Numbered from the stretch's first letter, positions 15,244 to 26,376 are shown. The stretch is 64,000 bases of DNA from Artemisia argyi (GCA_030686995.1 JARVZY010002422.1:79438-143437), one strand, 5' to 3'. The notes: generated from the letters alone by a model not told the origin. Translations and numbers: made by a program.

Positions 15244-17902
15244 ATCTTAAGTCATAAACCATATCAGATAAATATTAATTAGGAAATTGATTTGAATCAT
15301 GTAATTTATTCATATACTTATAAAATTATCAAGTATATGTAAGCATGTATCTCCCCCAATGAGTTAAAAACAAGTATTGGAAATGGGGCTATGACTCACC
15401 TTGATTGATACGGGAATGATGAAAAGTAAAGTAGGATGAGATTACGAGAATGATTATGGAAACGTCTTTGATACGGAACCTGATAAATAAATTTATCTGA
15501 GAATTTAACCAAATACTATTTGGTAAACGAATAACGATAAATCGTTAAGATGAAAAGATAATATGCGAATGGAATTATTATGTTTATGATAATATGATGA
15601 AATATATTATTATTTCTAATATTTTTCCTTTTTAACCATGATGATAACAATACGTAATGATAATTAGTTAAAAAGTCGTTATATATATTATTAACGTAAA
15701 ATATATAATATATAAATAAAATGTAATAAAAATGCATATGACGTGATGGGTGACGTAAAAATAGAAAATAAAATAAGAATGTCAAATATAATATGTTGGT
15801 CCTTGTCCTTTTCCAGTTTTTACACTTTTTATACTAACGGCGTTAGTGTTACACCGTTAGTCCTTTTTATATATAATTTACAATTACAGTCCACTACATG
15901 TCCAATATTACAATCTAAGCTTGGAAATTAATAATATGTCATTTTATAACCTATAGTTTCTGTTTTTACTGTTTCAGTCCTTTGTTTTAACAGTTTGGCT
16001 GTTTTAGTCCCTGAAGGTGTCGTCGCATTACATTTTTAGTCCAAATGTACAAAAATTATGAGAAAAATTATAAAAATTTCCGAAGCTTATTTTATTAATA
16101 ACAAGCTTATTTCAACAGCTTATTTGCTAAAAAGCTTATTTCTTTTTTAAGTAATTGGGCCTTTACGAACCAAATCAAAAGCCCGTTAAGAAATTTAGAG
16201 GCGAGGGCATGAAAACAGTTTTGGGCCTAGACTTGGGCTACTCTCGTGATTCTAAAAATATATTTTATGGGCCTGGTGGACTGATAAAATGCTAAGTCTT
16301 ATTGGGCTTAGTATAAGCCCAATCGAATTTTATTAAGTTTTTGAATAAGATGAGATTTAGAAAACCTTGTGATTTGCCGATCAAAATGAAGTAAATTGAG
16401 TGTCAAAACGTGAGTATTTTTACAAGTTATCTAAATGAAAGTGGTAGTTTTCTAGGTGGTCTATTGAGTCGTATAAAAATATTGGGTGCTCGTTAGGTAA
16501 TATTTCAATTTATACGTGCGTTTCTTGGGCTACATGGATCGTTTCTATATATGTTAAAGACTTGAAATATTTTCTAAGTGTGTAGAGTTTTTTTTATATC
16601 CGATTGTATCTAGGTTTAAAAATAAGTTCGTATGATGCATGAATCGTAAAATAAACGTGAAACAAGTGTGTGTCGTGACTCCTAGGCCTTCCAAGATAGA
16701 GGCTAGTCACATGTCGTGTACTACATGATAATTTGTACGTAAAAATTATATATAAAGCTTATATATGATCGACGAAACATATACATGATGCATGGGATAT
16801 ATTTAACGTGTGAAATGAATTGAAAAGAGGTTGAAACAACTTACTACACCTCTTGGGTGGTAGAGAGTCGAGAGTGGAAGAATGAAACACAAGATACGAT
16901 CAAATTCGACTATAACCCAAATAATATACGAATATATTAAACCCGATTACCCTTTTCTTGCTTCCAAACGATCTTGTAACCACTTCTGGTCTTCAAGGGA
17001 TAGTTTTTAGGAAGAAAGAAAGTTTTGAAAGTGTATGATAATTGATAGAATCGGATGCATGCATGAGAAGTATATATGGTGACATTTCCTAACACGTAAG
17101 TGTAAAAATTTCAAGGAAACCACAAATACTATGCAATGTCAGTAATTATAGGTTCCAGGCCGAGTTATATATCATATAATATCAATTGAGAGTGCATGAA
17201 ATAAGGTGGATGTCTTGTGGAATTACCTAGATGTCGACCACTATATTTATTTGTACACAAATTGAGTAATCGTGTACAACTTTAACATAGCTGATCATGA
17301 ATGACATTTAAACATGAAATCATCTTAGGAATGTGATTAGGAACACTTAGGAACAAACGCGAAACAAAACGGTTAAGATTTGAGTTTATTATGAATCGAT
17401 TGAGTTGAGTTTTTGTCAATCACTTCGCCTCCTAAAAACATATCAAAACTCGACCTATGGATTTGAAATTCGACATGCTAATAGTTGGCAAGGTGAGGAA
17501 TGAGGTAGTGCAAAAATATATAATAGTCGTGTATAAAAATAGAGAATACGAGAGGAATTTTGGAGCTAGTTTAGTCGACTGAATGAAATATTAAAACTAG
17601 AAATTGGGCTTTGAACATTGGGCTGATGAATAGTGTTTTTCGAATGGGATTGGGCTGAAATATATTAAGGGCCCGTTTGGATTGTATTAGTTATTAATTA
17701 GGATTAGTAAGTTTTTAATATTTTGTTAAACGTGTCGAGAACTTGTTTTGTCGTTTGGTGAATTTTGCAATATCGTAATCGTGACCATTTAATATAATAA
17801 GAAAATTTAAAATTTTTCTGTAAAAATGGTGATTAAAATAATGACAGAGATTAATATATAATTAACCGTTATTAATTATAAAGATTTTTGCGAGGTTTTA
17901 CA
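14376..17902 (-). repeat. LARD-2 3' LTR, truncated
   Basis: Its minus-strand start TGTAAAACCTCGC is at 17902. It runs leftward to the junction at about 14375, having lost the LTR end. TA tracts lie at about 15024-15108 and 15184-15240. Short frames inside (for example 15516-15785) have no homologue I recognise. Confidence 0.85.
15024..15240. repeat. Two (TA)n microsatellites
   Basis: TA runs at about 15024-15108 and 15184-15240. The 5' LTR has only a short tract at the first site (26218-26226). At the second it has a long tract that Helitron-2 invaded. Confidence 0.9.
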
Positions 17903-17920
17903 GTACCCACATGTCATTCT

Positions 17921-17939
17921 GAATTTCGTCCCGAAATTC
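17921..17939. repeat. Palindrome conserved next to the LARD-2 3' LTR
   Basis: GAATTTCGTCCCGAAATTC, the same palindrome as at 10429-10447, lies 18 bp from the LTR. It is conserved although the surrounding internal sequence has diverged. Confidence 0.7.
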
Positions 17940-18115
17940 AAACTTAACGTGATTACTTGAGTAAAGAATTTTTGAACAGAGGGTTGTCAAGAGATTTTTA
18001 TTCCTAAAATTAAGGAAACGTGATTCAGTTAGATTTACCTGTACTAGACAAGACAAAATAACTGATGTATTTAAGGGTTGTGAATATTGAAAACAGTGGT
18101 CATGAATTGTGAAAT

Positions 18116-18182
18116 AACGGCTAGTGTATAGTGTCCAACGGTCGGGAATAGTACCCAACGGCTATATTCTAGCCTATAAATA
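18116..18182 (+). promoter_or_regulatory. Antisense promoter of the small-ORF unit (LARD-2)
   Basis: Three AACGG cores at 18116-18120, 18137-18141 and 18157-18161, spaced 21 and 20 bp, precede TATAAATA at 18175-18182. The third sits in CCCAACGGCTA, a full match to the mitosis-specific activator consensus YCYAACGGYYA bound by MYB3R factors. The second (TCCAACGGTCG) is one mismatch off. A CT-rich leader leads to the ATG at 18241. The layout is shared with LARD-1. Activity is inferred. Confidence 0.6.
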
Positions 18183-18240
18183 CCACTTCCAAATTTCCAC
18201 TTCTTCCATCAACCATTTTCCTCTCATTTTCCATCTCAAA

Positions 18241-18402
18241 ATGCCGCACCTCATCACCATCTTAGCGATTGTGTATGTCGTCCCTGCCGCTATCTACTTA
18301 GCGTATGTTCCAGATGAAGACTTTGGATTCTTGGTCGCGATCTTGATGTTTGTCGTACCGCTCACTATCCTAGCCATTACCGTAGACAAGATATGGGGGT
18401 AA
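18241..18402 (+). CDS. Antisense small ORF 1, predicted two-helix membrane peptide (LARD-2 copy)
   Basis: A 53-aa frame starting MPHLITILAIVYVVP and ending VDKIWG, opposite in strand to LARD-2. The start at 18241 is chosen because it aligns with the LARD-1 start at 10087 and lies 58 bp after the TATA box; an upstream in-frame extension to 18124 is not conserved. Two hydrophobic segments (about residues 4-22 and 29-47) flank a conserved VPDED motif. About 32 of 53 residues match the LARD-1 copy without gaps. An AATAAA signal follows at 18471-18476. It could be a membrane-inserted micropeptide. Its role is unknown. Confidence 0.6.
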   Translation: MPHLITILAIVYVVPAAIYLAYVPDEDFGFLVAILMFVVPLTILAITVDKIWG

Positions 18403-18526
18403 AAATCTTGAGGTAGGGCTGTTTTAAATTAAGTTCTTGTTGTGTTTCTATGTACTTGTAATGAATAAGGAATAAAACTCGTTTTGTTTTTTTTATGTTT
18501 AAGAATTTGTCTCATTATTGTTTTTA

Positions 18527-18727
18527 ATGGTTTGTTTATATTTATCTTTCAGCATAATTAGGGTGATTCATCCTGTGGTGGCTCTTGCTATTGTTTTGTT
18601 GGTGAGAGTCTTTGTTGCCATAGCGGACCAACCTATTGAAGATTCCATGGTTTATATTGTAATAATTGTAACGGTAGCACTTCCGATGCTAATTATTTGT
18701 TTATGTATTAATTTTTACGGATTTTAA
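18527..18727 (+). CDS. Antisense small ORF 2, predicted two-helix membrane peptide (LARD-2 copy)
   Basis: A 66-aa frame starting MVCLYLSFSIIRVIHP, with two hydrophobic segments around an IEDS turn and the ending LCINFYGF. The ATG at 18527 matches the LARD-1 start; non-ATG upstream codons are not needed. It is gap-free against 9605-9805, with 23 substitutions in 66 residues. It lies 124 bp after antisense ORF 1 on the same strand, past an AATAAA, so it may be a second transcript or a spliced exon (acceptor-like TTTATCTTTCAG near its start). No domain is recognised. Confidence 0.6.
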   Translation: MVCLYLSFSIIRVIHPVVALAIVLLVRVFVAIADQPIEDSMVYIVIIVTVALPMLIICLCINFYGF

Positions 18728-19436
18728 TAAAATTTTTGCTATTTGGGTCTTTTATCAGTTTTTCTTTTTTAATTATTTGGGTTCTCTCACTTATACTTTT
18801 GTTGGTTTCTTATCATAATGGTGATGAGATAAGATAGGTATTTATTGTGGTTTGTTCAATGTATTATTTATGAACAGTTCATTTTAGCTCTATATTTTGC
18901 TTTTGAATGAAGATTGTTATTTAAAAATTTGAAAATATCACTGTTCCTTTCATAACATAATTCTTCCTAAATTAGACATAGTTGATCAGGCTATGTATAA
19001 TTGAGGACCAAATGATGTGATGTTTGGCTCAATCATATGTTCCTATAAATTGTTTTAGATGGTGTTCAACGTGTTGTTTTTATAATATAACACGTAATTC
19101 CCTTTAAAAATAAAGTAGAAAATTTTAGGGTTCATACTATGAATTAGAAATTTATGGAGTAAATATAGTATATTGTCATTTGGTAAATGGGACATAAATT
19201 TAAATTAACGTAGATTATCATTATTATGGAAATATTACAAGGTAGATTTTTTGTTACGGTAGAAAGATAGTTATTATACTTAAGTTACATCCATCGTAAC
19301 TTAAAGTAAAATACAGGAAAGAGATACAACTTAGGAAATTCTTAAACTAGATTTTATTTATCTACAACAGGAATTTATTCATCTGTTTAAATCTAGTTGC
19401 CATTCCCTCGATACTATCAAGGTCTTTAAAGATTCT
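18728..19436. other. LARD-2 internal segment without a supported gene
   Basis: AT-rich sequence between the antisense ORFs and the zinc-knuckle ORF. Part (about 18950-19040) matches LARD-1 9280-9360. A full gypsy element would have pol downstream of gag, but no reverse transcriptase or integrase remnant is seen. Confidence 0.5.
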
Positions 19437-20120
19437 TCATTCTCTTGTAAAAGTCTTGGCTTTCCAATTAACATTGTAGTTTGGACATCGGCTCTTGTAA
19501 TGCCCTTTCCCACCACATCCGTGGCATACTACTGTTGTTGGTTGTCCTTTCCTGTCCTGAGTCTTACAGCTTATTGCCTTGTGACCTGTTTTCCGACATT
19601 TCATGCATTTAACCATGCAGATTCCTGTGTGATGCTTGTTGCATTTTTGACACAAGGGTTGACTTCCACGATAACCACTTCCAGTAACAGGTGTGACGAG
19701 GCAATTTCTATTAGCTTTCTGATTGTATTCCAGCTGACGTTGATAGTTCATACAATCTTCTAGATGTTTACGATAGCGGTCTTGAGCATTGATGATGTTG
19801 CAGTAGATGGGGTTGATGGTTCCTATTTCGGGGAGTTTTCGCTTTTGATTATTTCCATTAGGTATAGCCCCGTGCCTAATTCCTTGATTATGGTTGATGG
19901 TAGGGTTGATCATTCCTTCTTGAATCTTTAAGTGAGGTGGCCTATACTTCATGAAACTTGCAGGGTGGTGCTTACCAAGTATACCCGTCTCTCTTCTCGG
20001 ATAAACTACGGTAGTCCCTTCTAGTACCACCGACACTATGTCATTTACCAATATCTTCTTAGCTCCAGGAGTCATGGTGATTTCTGATGATGATGGATAT
20101 GCATTGTTCATGTTGTCCAT
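19437..20120 (-). CDS. gag: Gag C-terminal (zinc-knuckle) ORF of LARD-2
   Basis: A 227-aa frame with a basic middle and three cysteine clusters near the C-terminus. Two fit the CX2CX4HX4C knuckle exactly (CMKCRKTGHKAISC and CHGCGGKGHYKSRC). They are preceded by CQKCNKHHTGIC, a variant of the same kind. Such knuckles bind genomic RNA in the gag of Ty3/gypsy elements, and serial knuckles of this style are typical of the chromovirus (Tekay-like) group. The ORF is separated from the N-terminal gag ORF by about 700 bp and is not followed by protease or pol. In LARD-1 the region is deleted. Whether it is still translated is unclear. Confidence 0.75.
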   Translation of the reverse strand: MDNMNNAYPSSSEITMTPGAKKILVNDIVSVVLEGTTVVYPRRETGILGKHHPASFMKYRPPHLKIQEGMINPTINHNQGIRHGAIPNGNNQKRKLPEIGTINPIYCNIINAQDRYRKHLEDCMNYQRQLEYNQKANRNCLVTPVTGSGYRGSQPLCQKCNKHHTGICMVKCMKCRKTGHKAISCKTQDRKGQPTTVVCHGCGGKGHYKSRCPNYNVNWKAKTFTRE

Positions 20121-20815
20121 TTTCTGAAATCATTAATGAAATTCAACATTAGAATCCATATAATATCATAATAATTCAAATAATGAAGTTAATTATTTCA
20201 TTGATGATAGACTGAATTGACTCCCTACTGTAATCTAATTTCAAGATATGTCTGTGTTGTATCATATATAAATGATCAACTCTTGATATGGGATTACTAA
20301 GGAACAAACCGACTTGTCTACTAAAGCTGAAATTTAATAATCTTTTCTTCATTCTTTAAATTCCCTTTCAAAAATTGATTTTTAGACAATTCTTGAGATT
20401 TTGGGTTAATTATGGTATGTTTAAGAAATCTTAACAATTGTAAGAAATCTTACTGTAGATTTGAATAACATTACAGAGGTAAACAGAATATTAATAACTT
20501 GACTGATTGTTTTTGCAAGATAAACGATACAAGATCTTTTATTAATACTCTATTGATCTGCGTATAATCATTTGGTTATCAAAGAAAATAACAAATGATG
20601 AGATTTTTGCATGAAGATATGAGGATTCATTACATGCATGATTGATATGAAAGGAAAGATCGATTTATAACATAGAGATATAACAGAAAGGATGTTATTA
20701 TACATTATGATTTGATTACAAGTTCTGAAGTTTCAGATTTATTGAACATTACATGAAATACTAACCAAAACTATTTGGTTTAGTAGGTACAACAAGGATA
20801 CTTGTAAACTTAAGA
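20121..20815. other. Spacer between the two LARD-2 gag parts
   Basis: No open frame is supported. Part corresponds to LARD-1 at about 8300-9100, so it is an old component of this family and not a recent insertion. It could be an intron-like or degenerate gag segment. Confidence 0.4.
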
Positions 20816-21651
20816 TTAGTTATGCCTCTGACGTAAATATTTAACTTCTTTCTCAAGTTCAAGTTGTGCAGCTTCCATGTTTGAGAAACGTTCTTGACAC
20901 ATGTTCATTTGATTTGCCAACATAGTCTCTAATGCGGAAATCTTTTGACCCTGGTTTCTGGCTGCATCTCTGGCTATCCATAGGGTTCTTTCAATATCTT
21001 CAACTCTTCCATGTGTATGACCGTGTTCTCTTCTTGCACAACGGACCCTGGAGTCCAAGCTTCCAAGCTCCTGGTTGGTGTTGTCCTTTATCTCATTAAT
21101 CTTTATTCCTAATTCACACATTGTTCGTCTCTCAGCATCCGCCCTTTTGAACAATGCGTCAAGGTTACGGTCGTACCATTCAAATTGAGTTGGTCGTAAC
21201 CCTTTTAGCTGTTCAGTGTGAGCATCCAATATGCTTGCTTGTCGATAAATAAGATTCCATATTGTATCAGGAGTGCTTATATTGTAGTCAGGTGAGTTAG
21301 GCGAGGATAAATTATTTGGAAAATCTGGTATTGAGGAATCTGAAGTATAAGGTAACGGAGAATTTGGCTCAACATTCTTCCACGGCATACCTTGGCTTGA
21401 ACTTTGTCCAACTTTGAATGTTGCTTGGCCACCAATCAAATCTTCATATGATTCGGTAGCTCTCCTGAGTTTTTAACGTAAAGGTGAACGAATAGGTGAC
21501 GATGGAGATGATCTCTGAGTGAGTTCTATATCAGGCTGGGGTTATGATATTTGTATGTAAGGATCTTCAGTATTCGGATAATTTTGATTGATAGGTGAGG
21601 TATTAGTATTATAAGAGTAGTTTTGATATTCACGGGAGTTTCTGAAGACAT
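20816..21651 (-). pseudogene. gag: Gag N-terminal part of LARD-2, interrupted
   Basis: The start MSSETPVNIK at 21651 is 258 bp inside the LTR, but the frame shifts soon after. Near 21473 a CAA-to-TAA change relative to LARD-1 puts a stop just before LRRATESYED. From 21439 a 207-aa frame is open: a Ser/Pro-rich stretch, then a charged coiled-coil-like region (about residues 60-205) ending YLRQRHN. This part probably drives gag multimerisation. It lies upstream of the zinc-knuckle ORF on the same strand. The assignment rests on position and on the matching LARD-1 remnant. Confidence 0.65.
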
Positions 21652-21896
21652 GTTACTGTATTAACCGAGAATAATATTTTATAAGGATTTTGTATGTTAA
21701 AGATGTAACAGTATAGATGAAATAATTATTGTGTAAGAGTAATTTCTAAACATGTAGGATAATCTCAACAGATAAGGTATTGAGCACGGAAGTCTGCAGA
21801 CACGGAGGGCATAAAATGGTATGGTGTAAAAATCATTATTTTGAAAGTGTAGTTATAGTTTAATGTTTGAAAACATTAAATTATCTATAACTCTAT

Positions 21897-21907
21897 CTCT
21901 AATACCA
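21897..21907 (-). other. LARD-2 primer binding site
   Basis: On minus this reads TGGTATTAGAG, one mismatch from the initiator-Met PBS kept in LARD-1. It lies three bases inside the LTR end, which reads GTGTTATA where LARD-1 has GTGTTACA. Confidence 0.75.
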
Positions 21908-21910
21908 ATC

Positions 21911-22086
21911 TATAACACCCCCAAATTTAAGTTTGTAGCAGTGGAAAAGTAATTTGGGTGTTACGGGGAGGATCGAAGTTATAATCTCATAAAACGGCTT
22001 AAAAGATGCGTTTGGAAAGTTATTTGTCATTCAAATAATATTTTTGATAAAAGATGAACAATTTGATTTAAACTCTTATTAAAAGA
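21911..22086 (-). repeat. LARD-2 5' LTR, first piece
   Basis: This is the 3' end of the 5' LTR on minus, cut at 22086 by Helitron-1. The LTR continues at 25378, giving a join that matches LARD-1 at about 7420. Confidence 0.85.
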
Positions 22087-22108
22087 CTAGGCGAGTACCC
22101 GCGCCTAG
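22087..22108 (-). repeat. Terminal hairpin of Helitron-1
   Basis: CTAGGCG (22087-22093) pairs with CGCCTAG (22102-22108) across an 8-base loop. Unusually, the terminal CTAG is itself part of the stem, whereas most Helitrons place the hairpin about ten bases inside the end. Confidence 0.6.
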
Positions 22109-23587
22109 CGACAGCGGTTTCTAGCGGCAAACAATTAATGATATGCGATATTGTAGTAAGTGTTTCGTATAATGGTCAAAATAGAACGTGAAAATATCAA
22201 AATGTAATTTGCAAATGGTTGTGCCCGTGCATAGAAACGGAATTTTCTAGCGGCTTACTTAGTTTTAATAGTTTTCATTTCAAAGTATAAGGGGTATTAA
22301 AGGTGGTAAATTAGACAATTAACTTTATTTTTTTAGAATAATTAAGTTTTCAAAAAATAAGATATATGCAGTTATTATGGTAGTCGTTTATGTGTGTATG
22401 CTTGCATGTTCTTTTATGTTTTAAACAAGGAGTTTTGGCACCCGGCGCTTTGATGCCGGGTTTTTTTTGGCTATTGTGAATATTTTAATGGTACTTAAAA
22501 AACGCAATTTTTCGGAAGATGTTTTGCAGTGATGGCATTGGTTGGTTTCTTGTATGTTGGATATTAATAGTGGTACCCTCTGGACATGCATTCGGATGGA
22601 GCTATTCGCGTTATTAGTCTATGTTGTGTGCCTGCTATGCTTTTGTGTTACCGATTTTTGTGATTTAGAGTTGGAAATTAGTATTGGAATTTGTAAAGGT
22701 ATTAGTAGTTGAAAATTAATACCGTTACACATCACTGGTCGATACCGACCAATGTCATCACCTATTAGGATATTAGTATGTCTATGGTTTTAGTTACCTT
22801 ACTACTATACATTATATCATACATATTATACAGAGTTTGTAGAACAACCAAGCTACCGTCTCTTCATGAAAAGGACTGACCGACCGCCGTTCAAGAGCTG
22901 GTTAAACGATGCTCAGTTCTTTTTGTGGCGTAGGAGATATGTCTACAATGCTACTGGTTGCCATTACGCTGCAAAACAAAGTTGCTGGTTAGCATGACTG
23001 TACATATAATTGCTTTAGTAATGAATAAATGCTTGCGGGAATTGGTTGTTGGTCTTATGCACACTTACCGTATACTTTGTCGGACATCCTTTGGTAGTCA
23101 AAGTTTATGATAGATAATAACTAAAAGCACCTTATGTCTATTATCACTTTTGTCAATACCTGTGAACAAGAAATAAGTTTACGGATACAGTTGTGTGTAG
23201 ATACTATGTAGTCTCTCAATGGCAATGACCTAGGACATGAAGGATATAGTAGATAACATGGAGATATAATTCATATCATAAATAAGATGGGAATGTTAGC
23301 GTTGTTAGGAGGCCAGAGTATTTGTAAAGTGTTGATGCAACCACCTATGGTATGCAAACACAGCCGACACATCTATAGTATGCAATAAATAATTATCATT
23401 GAGTATGTGGCGTCATACTACTGAGAATATGTAATAGGTAAATAGATTGGGCAAATCTGTGTGAGCTAAAACTGTTGGCACAAAGGGCATTAGGTAAGCG
23501 GAAAGTACTAACTGTTAACATATTGCAACAGTAATTTGATGATAAACTTTTATACCAAGTCAAAGAAGCTGTTATACATATCAAAAA

Positions 23588-23657
<70 letters not shown>

Positions 23658-23728
23658 GCTGCGTAATATTACGTGACAATGAAATTTAACATATAAAAAT
23701 TTTTGACTGTCACATGGAATAAAAGAAC
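22109..23728. other. Helitron-1 3' body, non-coding
   Basis: No supported gene. It contains a hairpin, CCCGGC-GCTTTGAT-GCCGGG, at 22441-22460 followed by eight T, and a (TA)n tract at about 23589-23655. Confidence 0.5.
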
Positions 23729-23932
23729 CTATTCGCCTTTAATTTTCATTAGAAAATCTTTATAGACTATATTTTCAGTCGTGTTACGGAGCTGGTTGTT
23801 TTGTTGGTTAATAAGTATCTTCAGCCCTCCGGGAGATGTCGCCCTTGATAATGCCACATATAACTGGCTGTGGCCGAAAATAAGGTTCGGTTCTACTACC
23901 ATCTTTTGGAGCAGATGTTTCAGCGACCACAC
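23729..23932 (-). pseudogene. Helitron RepHel (Pif1-like helicase) C-terminal fragment
   Basis: The frame contains GHSQLYVALSRATSPGGLKI, the last conserved helicase motif of Pif1/RRM3-type helicases, including the VALSR(V/A)T signature. It continues to a C-terminus resembling the NIVYKDF endings of plant Helitron helicases. Only this exon-sized tail is present. The Rep nuclease, Walker A and Walker B parts are absent, so it cannot be active. It lies inside Helitron-1 in the element's own orientation, consistent with a deletion derivative of an autonomous Helitron. Sequence upstream (to about 24128) is open in a different frame and does not look like helicase. Confidence 0.8.
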
Positions 23933-24128
23933 TCGTTATAGTGGTGCCAAGTGTGTCATTTTCAACAGTAGCAGCACACACATCACCCAAAGGGTCACAC
24001 AAACGGTTTGATTCATTTAGTATATTATAACTATTGTTTTTAGGGGCTGCTTTTGATTTAGTTCTCATATTTTTAGAAGCATAATTAACAACACAGAAAC
24101 AATAACTCAGAGACAAAAGACAAAGCAA

Positions 24129-25377
24129 AAGCAGCCCCTAAAACATGAACATAAACAAACCTTACACCGCTACCCTACCACTATATTTAAGCAGCCTCCA
24201 CACTCTAGTATTAGTTTTAGACAGCCACAAAGAACCTACGAAATCAGTTTTAAGCAGCCTCCAAATAACTGAATAGGCTTTAGATCTAACATCATCCCCG
24301 TTACAAACACCCAGAGATAAAAAAAATAATAGCTTGACTCAGGAGTCTTCATGAGTGCATACAAATTGTTGCATAAAACTACCATCAATTCCATAACAAC
24401 TCATCGGACTAACAAAATCATCATAGCCAAATTACATTCAAATCCTTTAAAAAAATAGACAAACACGTATATACCGTTCTAATTAAACATCAAAAGCATT
24501 ATAATGCACATCTATAAGATCTCGTAAAACCTACACAACCTAAAACAAATGACTACACACAACAACCACGCCAAAACTCTCGTGACCAACACCACTGAAA
24601 CCACCCACCTCCTTCTTAGCACTAAATTAGCACCCTCAATTCTAAACCTTTGTATTTAATTAACTATCAAATTAACATATTAAAGGCAATAAATTAAACC
24701 ATTACTCTCTATATCTCAAACGATCTAAAAAAAATATAATAATAATATAAAAAAAAAAAACCTCAAATCACATGGTTTTTTGTGAACAGATTTTAAAACT
24801 AGATCTCGAAAGATATTAACAACCAAAATTACCTTAGACAACAAAAAGTACACAAAGCCGCTACCATTGAAATCGCAATCAAACCACCAACAGTAGTCTT
24901 TGTAAACGCAACAACCTAAACACCAAGCAAAACCACCCGATCTACCACCAATACCACACATAACTGAAACCACCAAACCCAGTGGTTTCGCCGGATTGTG
25001 GCGGCGGATGATGAGGAGGTGGTGGCGGCTGAGGAGGAGAAGATGGTGTGTTTGAGGAGATGGTTTGTCATTTGAGAGAGAAGATAATCGTGTGTTTTTG
25101 GTGTATGTAAATATTTGTTGTGTTATTTTTTTAAGGTGTAGAAAGAATTGTCTCAATCTTCCTACTTTCATGTACATTCATTGACAGTTCATGTACATTC
25201 ATCTACAGCTTTTTATTGCCATATAAACTTTCCGCATGAAAAATTGTGTGTATGAAACAAGTTTCTACTCCATCAATGTGTTACCGAAATTAGTTGGCAA
25301 GGGCATTATGGGCATTGACCAAAAATTCAGTTTTCACTTTTCACATTTGACTGTTTTTCCATTATAAGTAGTATAGA
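24129..25377. other. Helitron-1 5' body
   Basis: No recognised gene. The frame at 24725-25177 (minus) is low in complexity and has no domain I know. The end carries the Helitron 5' terminus. Confidence 0.5.
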
Positions 25378-26298
25378 TATAAAGGCTTGAAAGAATGACA
25401 TATTTAATTTTTAATTCATTTTAATTTATCAGAGTAATAAATGTCCGCTCCGTGTCTTGTCCTGCTCCGTTAAATTACCTGAGATACACATGCTTAAAAG
25501 TGTCAACACAAAGGTTGGTGAGTTCATAGAGTTTTATGGAAAACCATTTATTTTGATAGATTTCAGGAATATTTGATAATGATAAATACAAACAGGTAGA
25601 ACAAGTATTGAGTGATGTTGATTTTTAATCACAGATAATTCATATAGATATTCAATCAATTTCAAATAAGGAATCAATAATCCTAACACGAGATGGAAAC
25701 TCATGATGCTAATTTAATAACATGTACAATTCAAGTCTGGTCAAATTCCTATACAGCTGTGTCTAAATATATGTTGAAAACATACATTTCCTTATGGATA
25801 TTGCACCAAGCCTCATGACACGCAAAACGTTAACAAAAGAGGTGATTTATCAAGTCAATGATAAATTTTGCCCTCTTATAATAGGTGATTTGCCAATTCC
25901 TATTTTTATTCAAATATAGTGTATCACGACTAATACGACTAACCATATGCATATGGCATTCCGTCAAGTATTAGTGGGATAGGAGGTCAATCCTTAACAG
26001 GTTTCGAAGCTGTTCACTATATTCGCGCTCACATACTAGTGATTAATGGCTCATGATTGAGGGACTTTATGGCGATGAAGGTAACTTAGGCAATATCAAG
26101 GTAATAATGGAATCATTCAGAATAGTATAGTATAGTCAAGTATCATGCCACATTAATCAATTTGGGAACATTATCATCGGAGTATCAGTATTTCAGTTAA
26201 GTAATTCGCCAGTAACATATATATATCACATGCCACAATAATCAAATTGGAAACAGTATTATCTGAGTATCAGTATTTCAGTTAAGTATTTTGCCAAT

Positions 26299-26364
<66 letters not shown>
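25378..26364 (-). repeat. LARD-2 5' LTR, second piece
   Basis: It matches the 3' LTR (14376-15240) almost base for base from about 25571. It ends inside a (TA)n tract where Helitron-2 has inserted. Confidence 0.85.
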
Positions 26365-26365
<1 letters not shown>

Positions 26366-26376
26366 TAGATTTCAAA

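Larger units (their letters stand above)
22087..25377 (-). mobile_element. Helitron-1, 3291 bp, both ends defined
   Basis: On minus it starts TCTATACTACTTATAATGG (25377) and ends CGCCTAG (22087), inserted between A and T. The uninterrupted LARD-1 LTR (reverse of about 7410-7445) gives the empty site: AAAAGA joined to TATAAAGG with nothing gained or lost. The 5' TC, 3' CTAG, A/T target and absence of a target duplication are all Helitron hallmarks. The only coding trace is the C-terminal piece of a RepHel helicase at 23729-23932, so the element is non-autonomous. Confidence 0.9.

Noticed and set aside
17898..18158. 86-aa minus-strand ORF next to the LARD-2 3' LTR
   Set aside because: It overlaps the antisense promoter and LTR start, and the equivalent LARD-1 sequence does not keep the frame.
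22441..22468. GC hairpin followed by T-run, like a bacterial terminator
   Set aside because: The sequence is plant nuclear and inside a Helitron; no bacterial gene is nearby.
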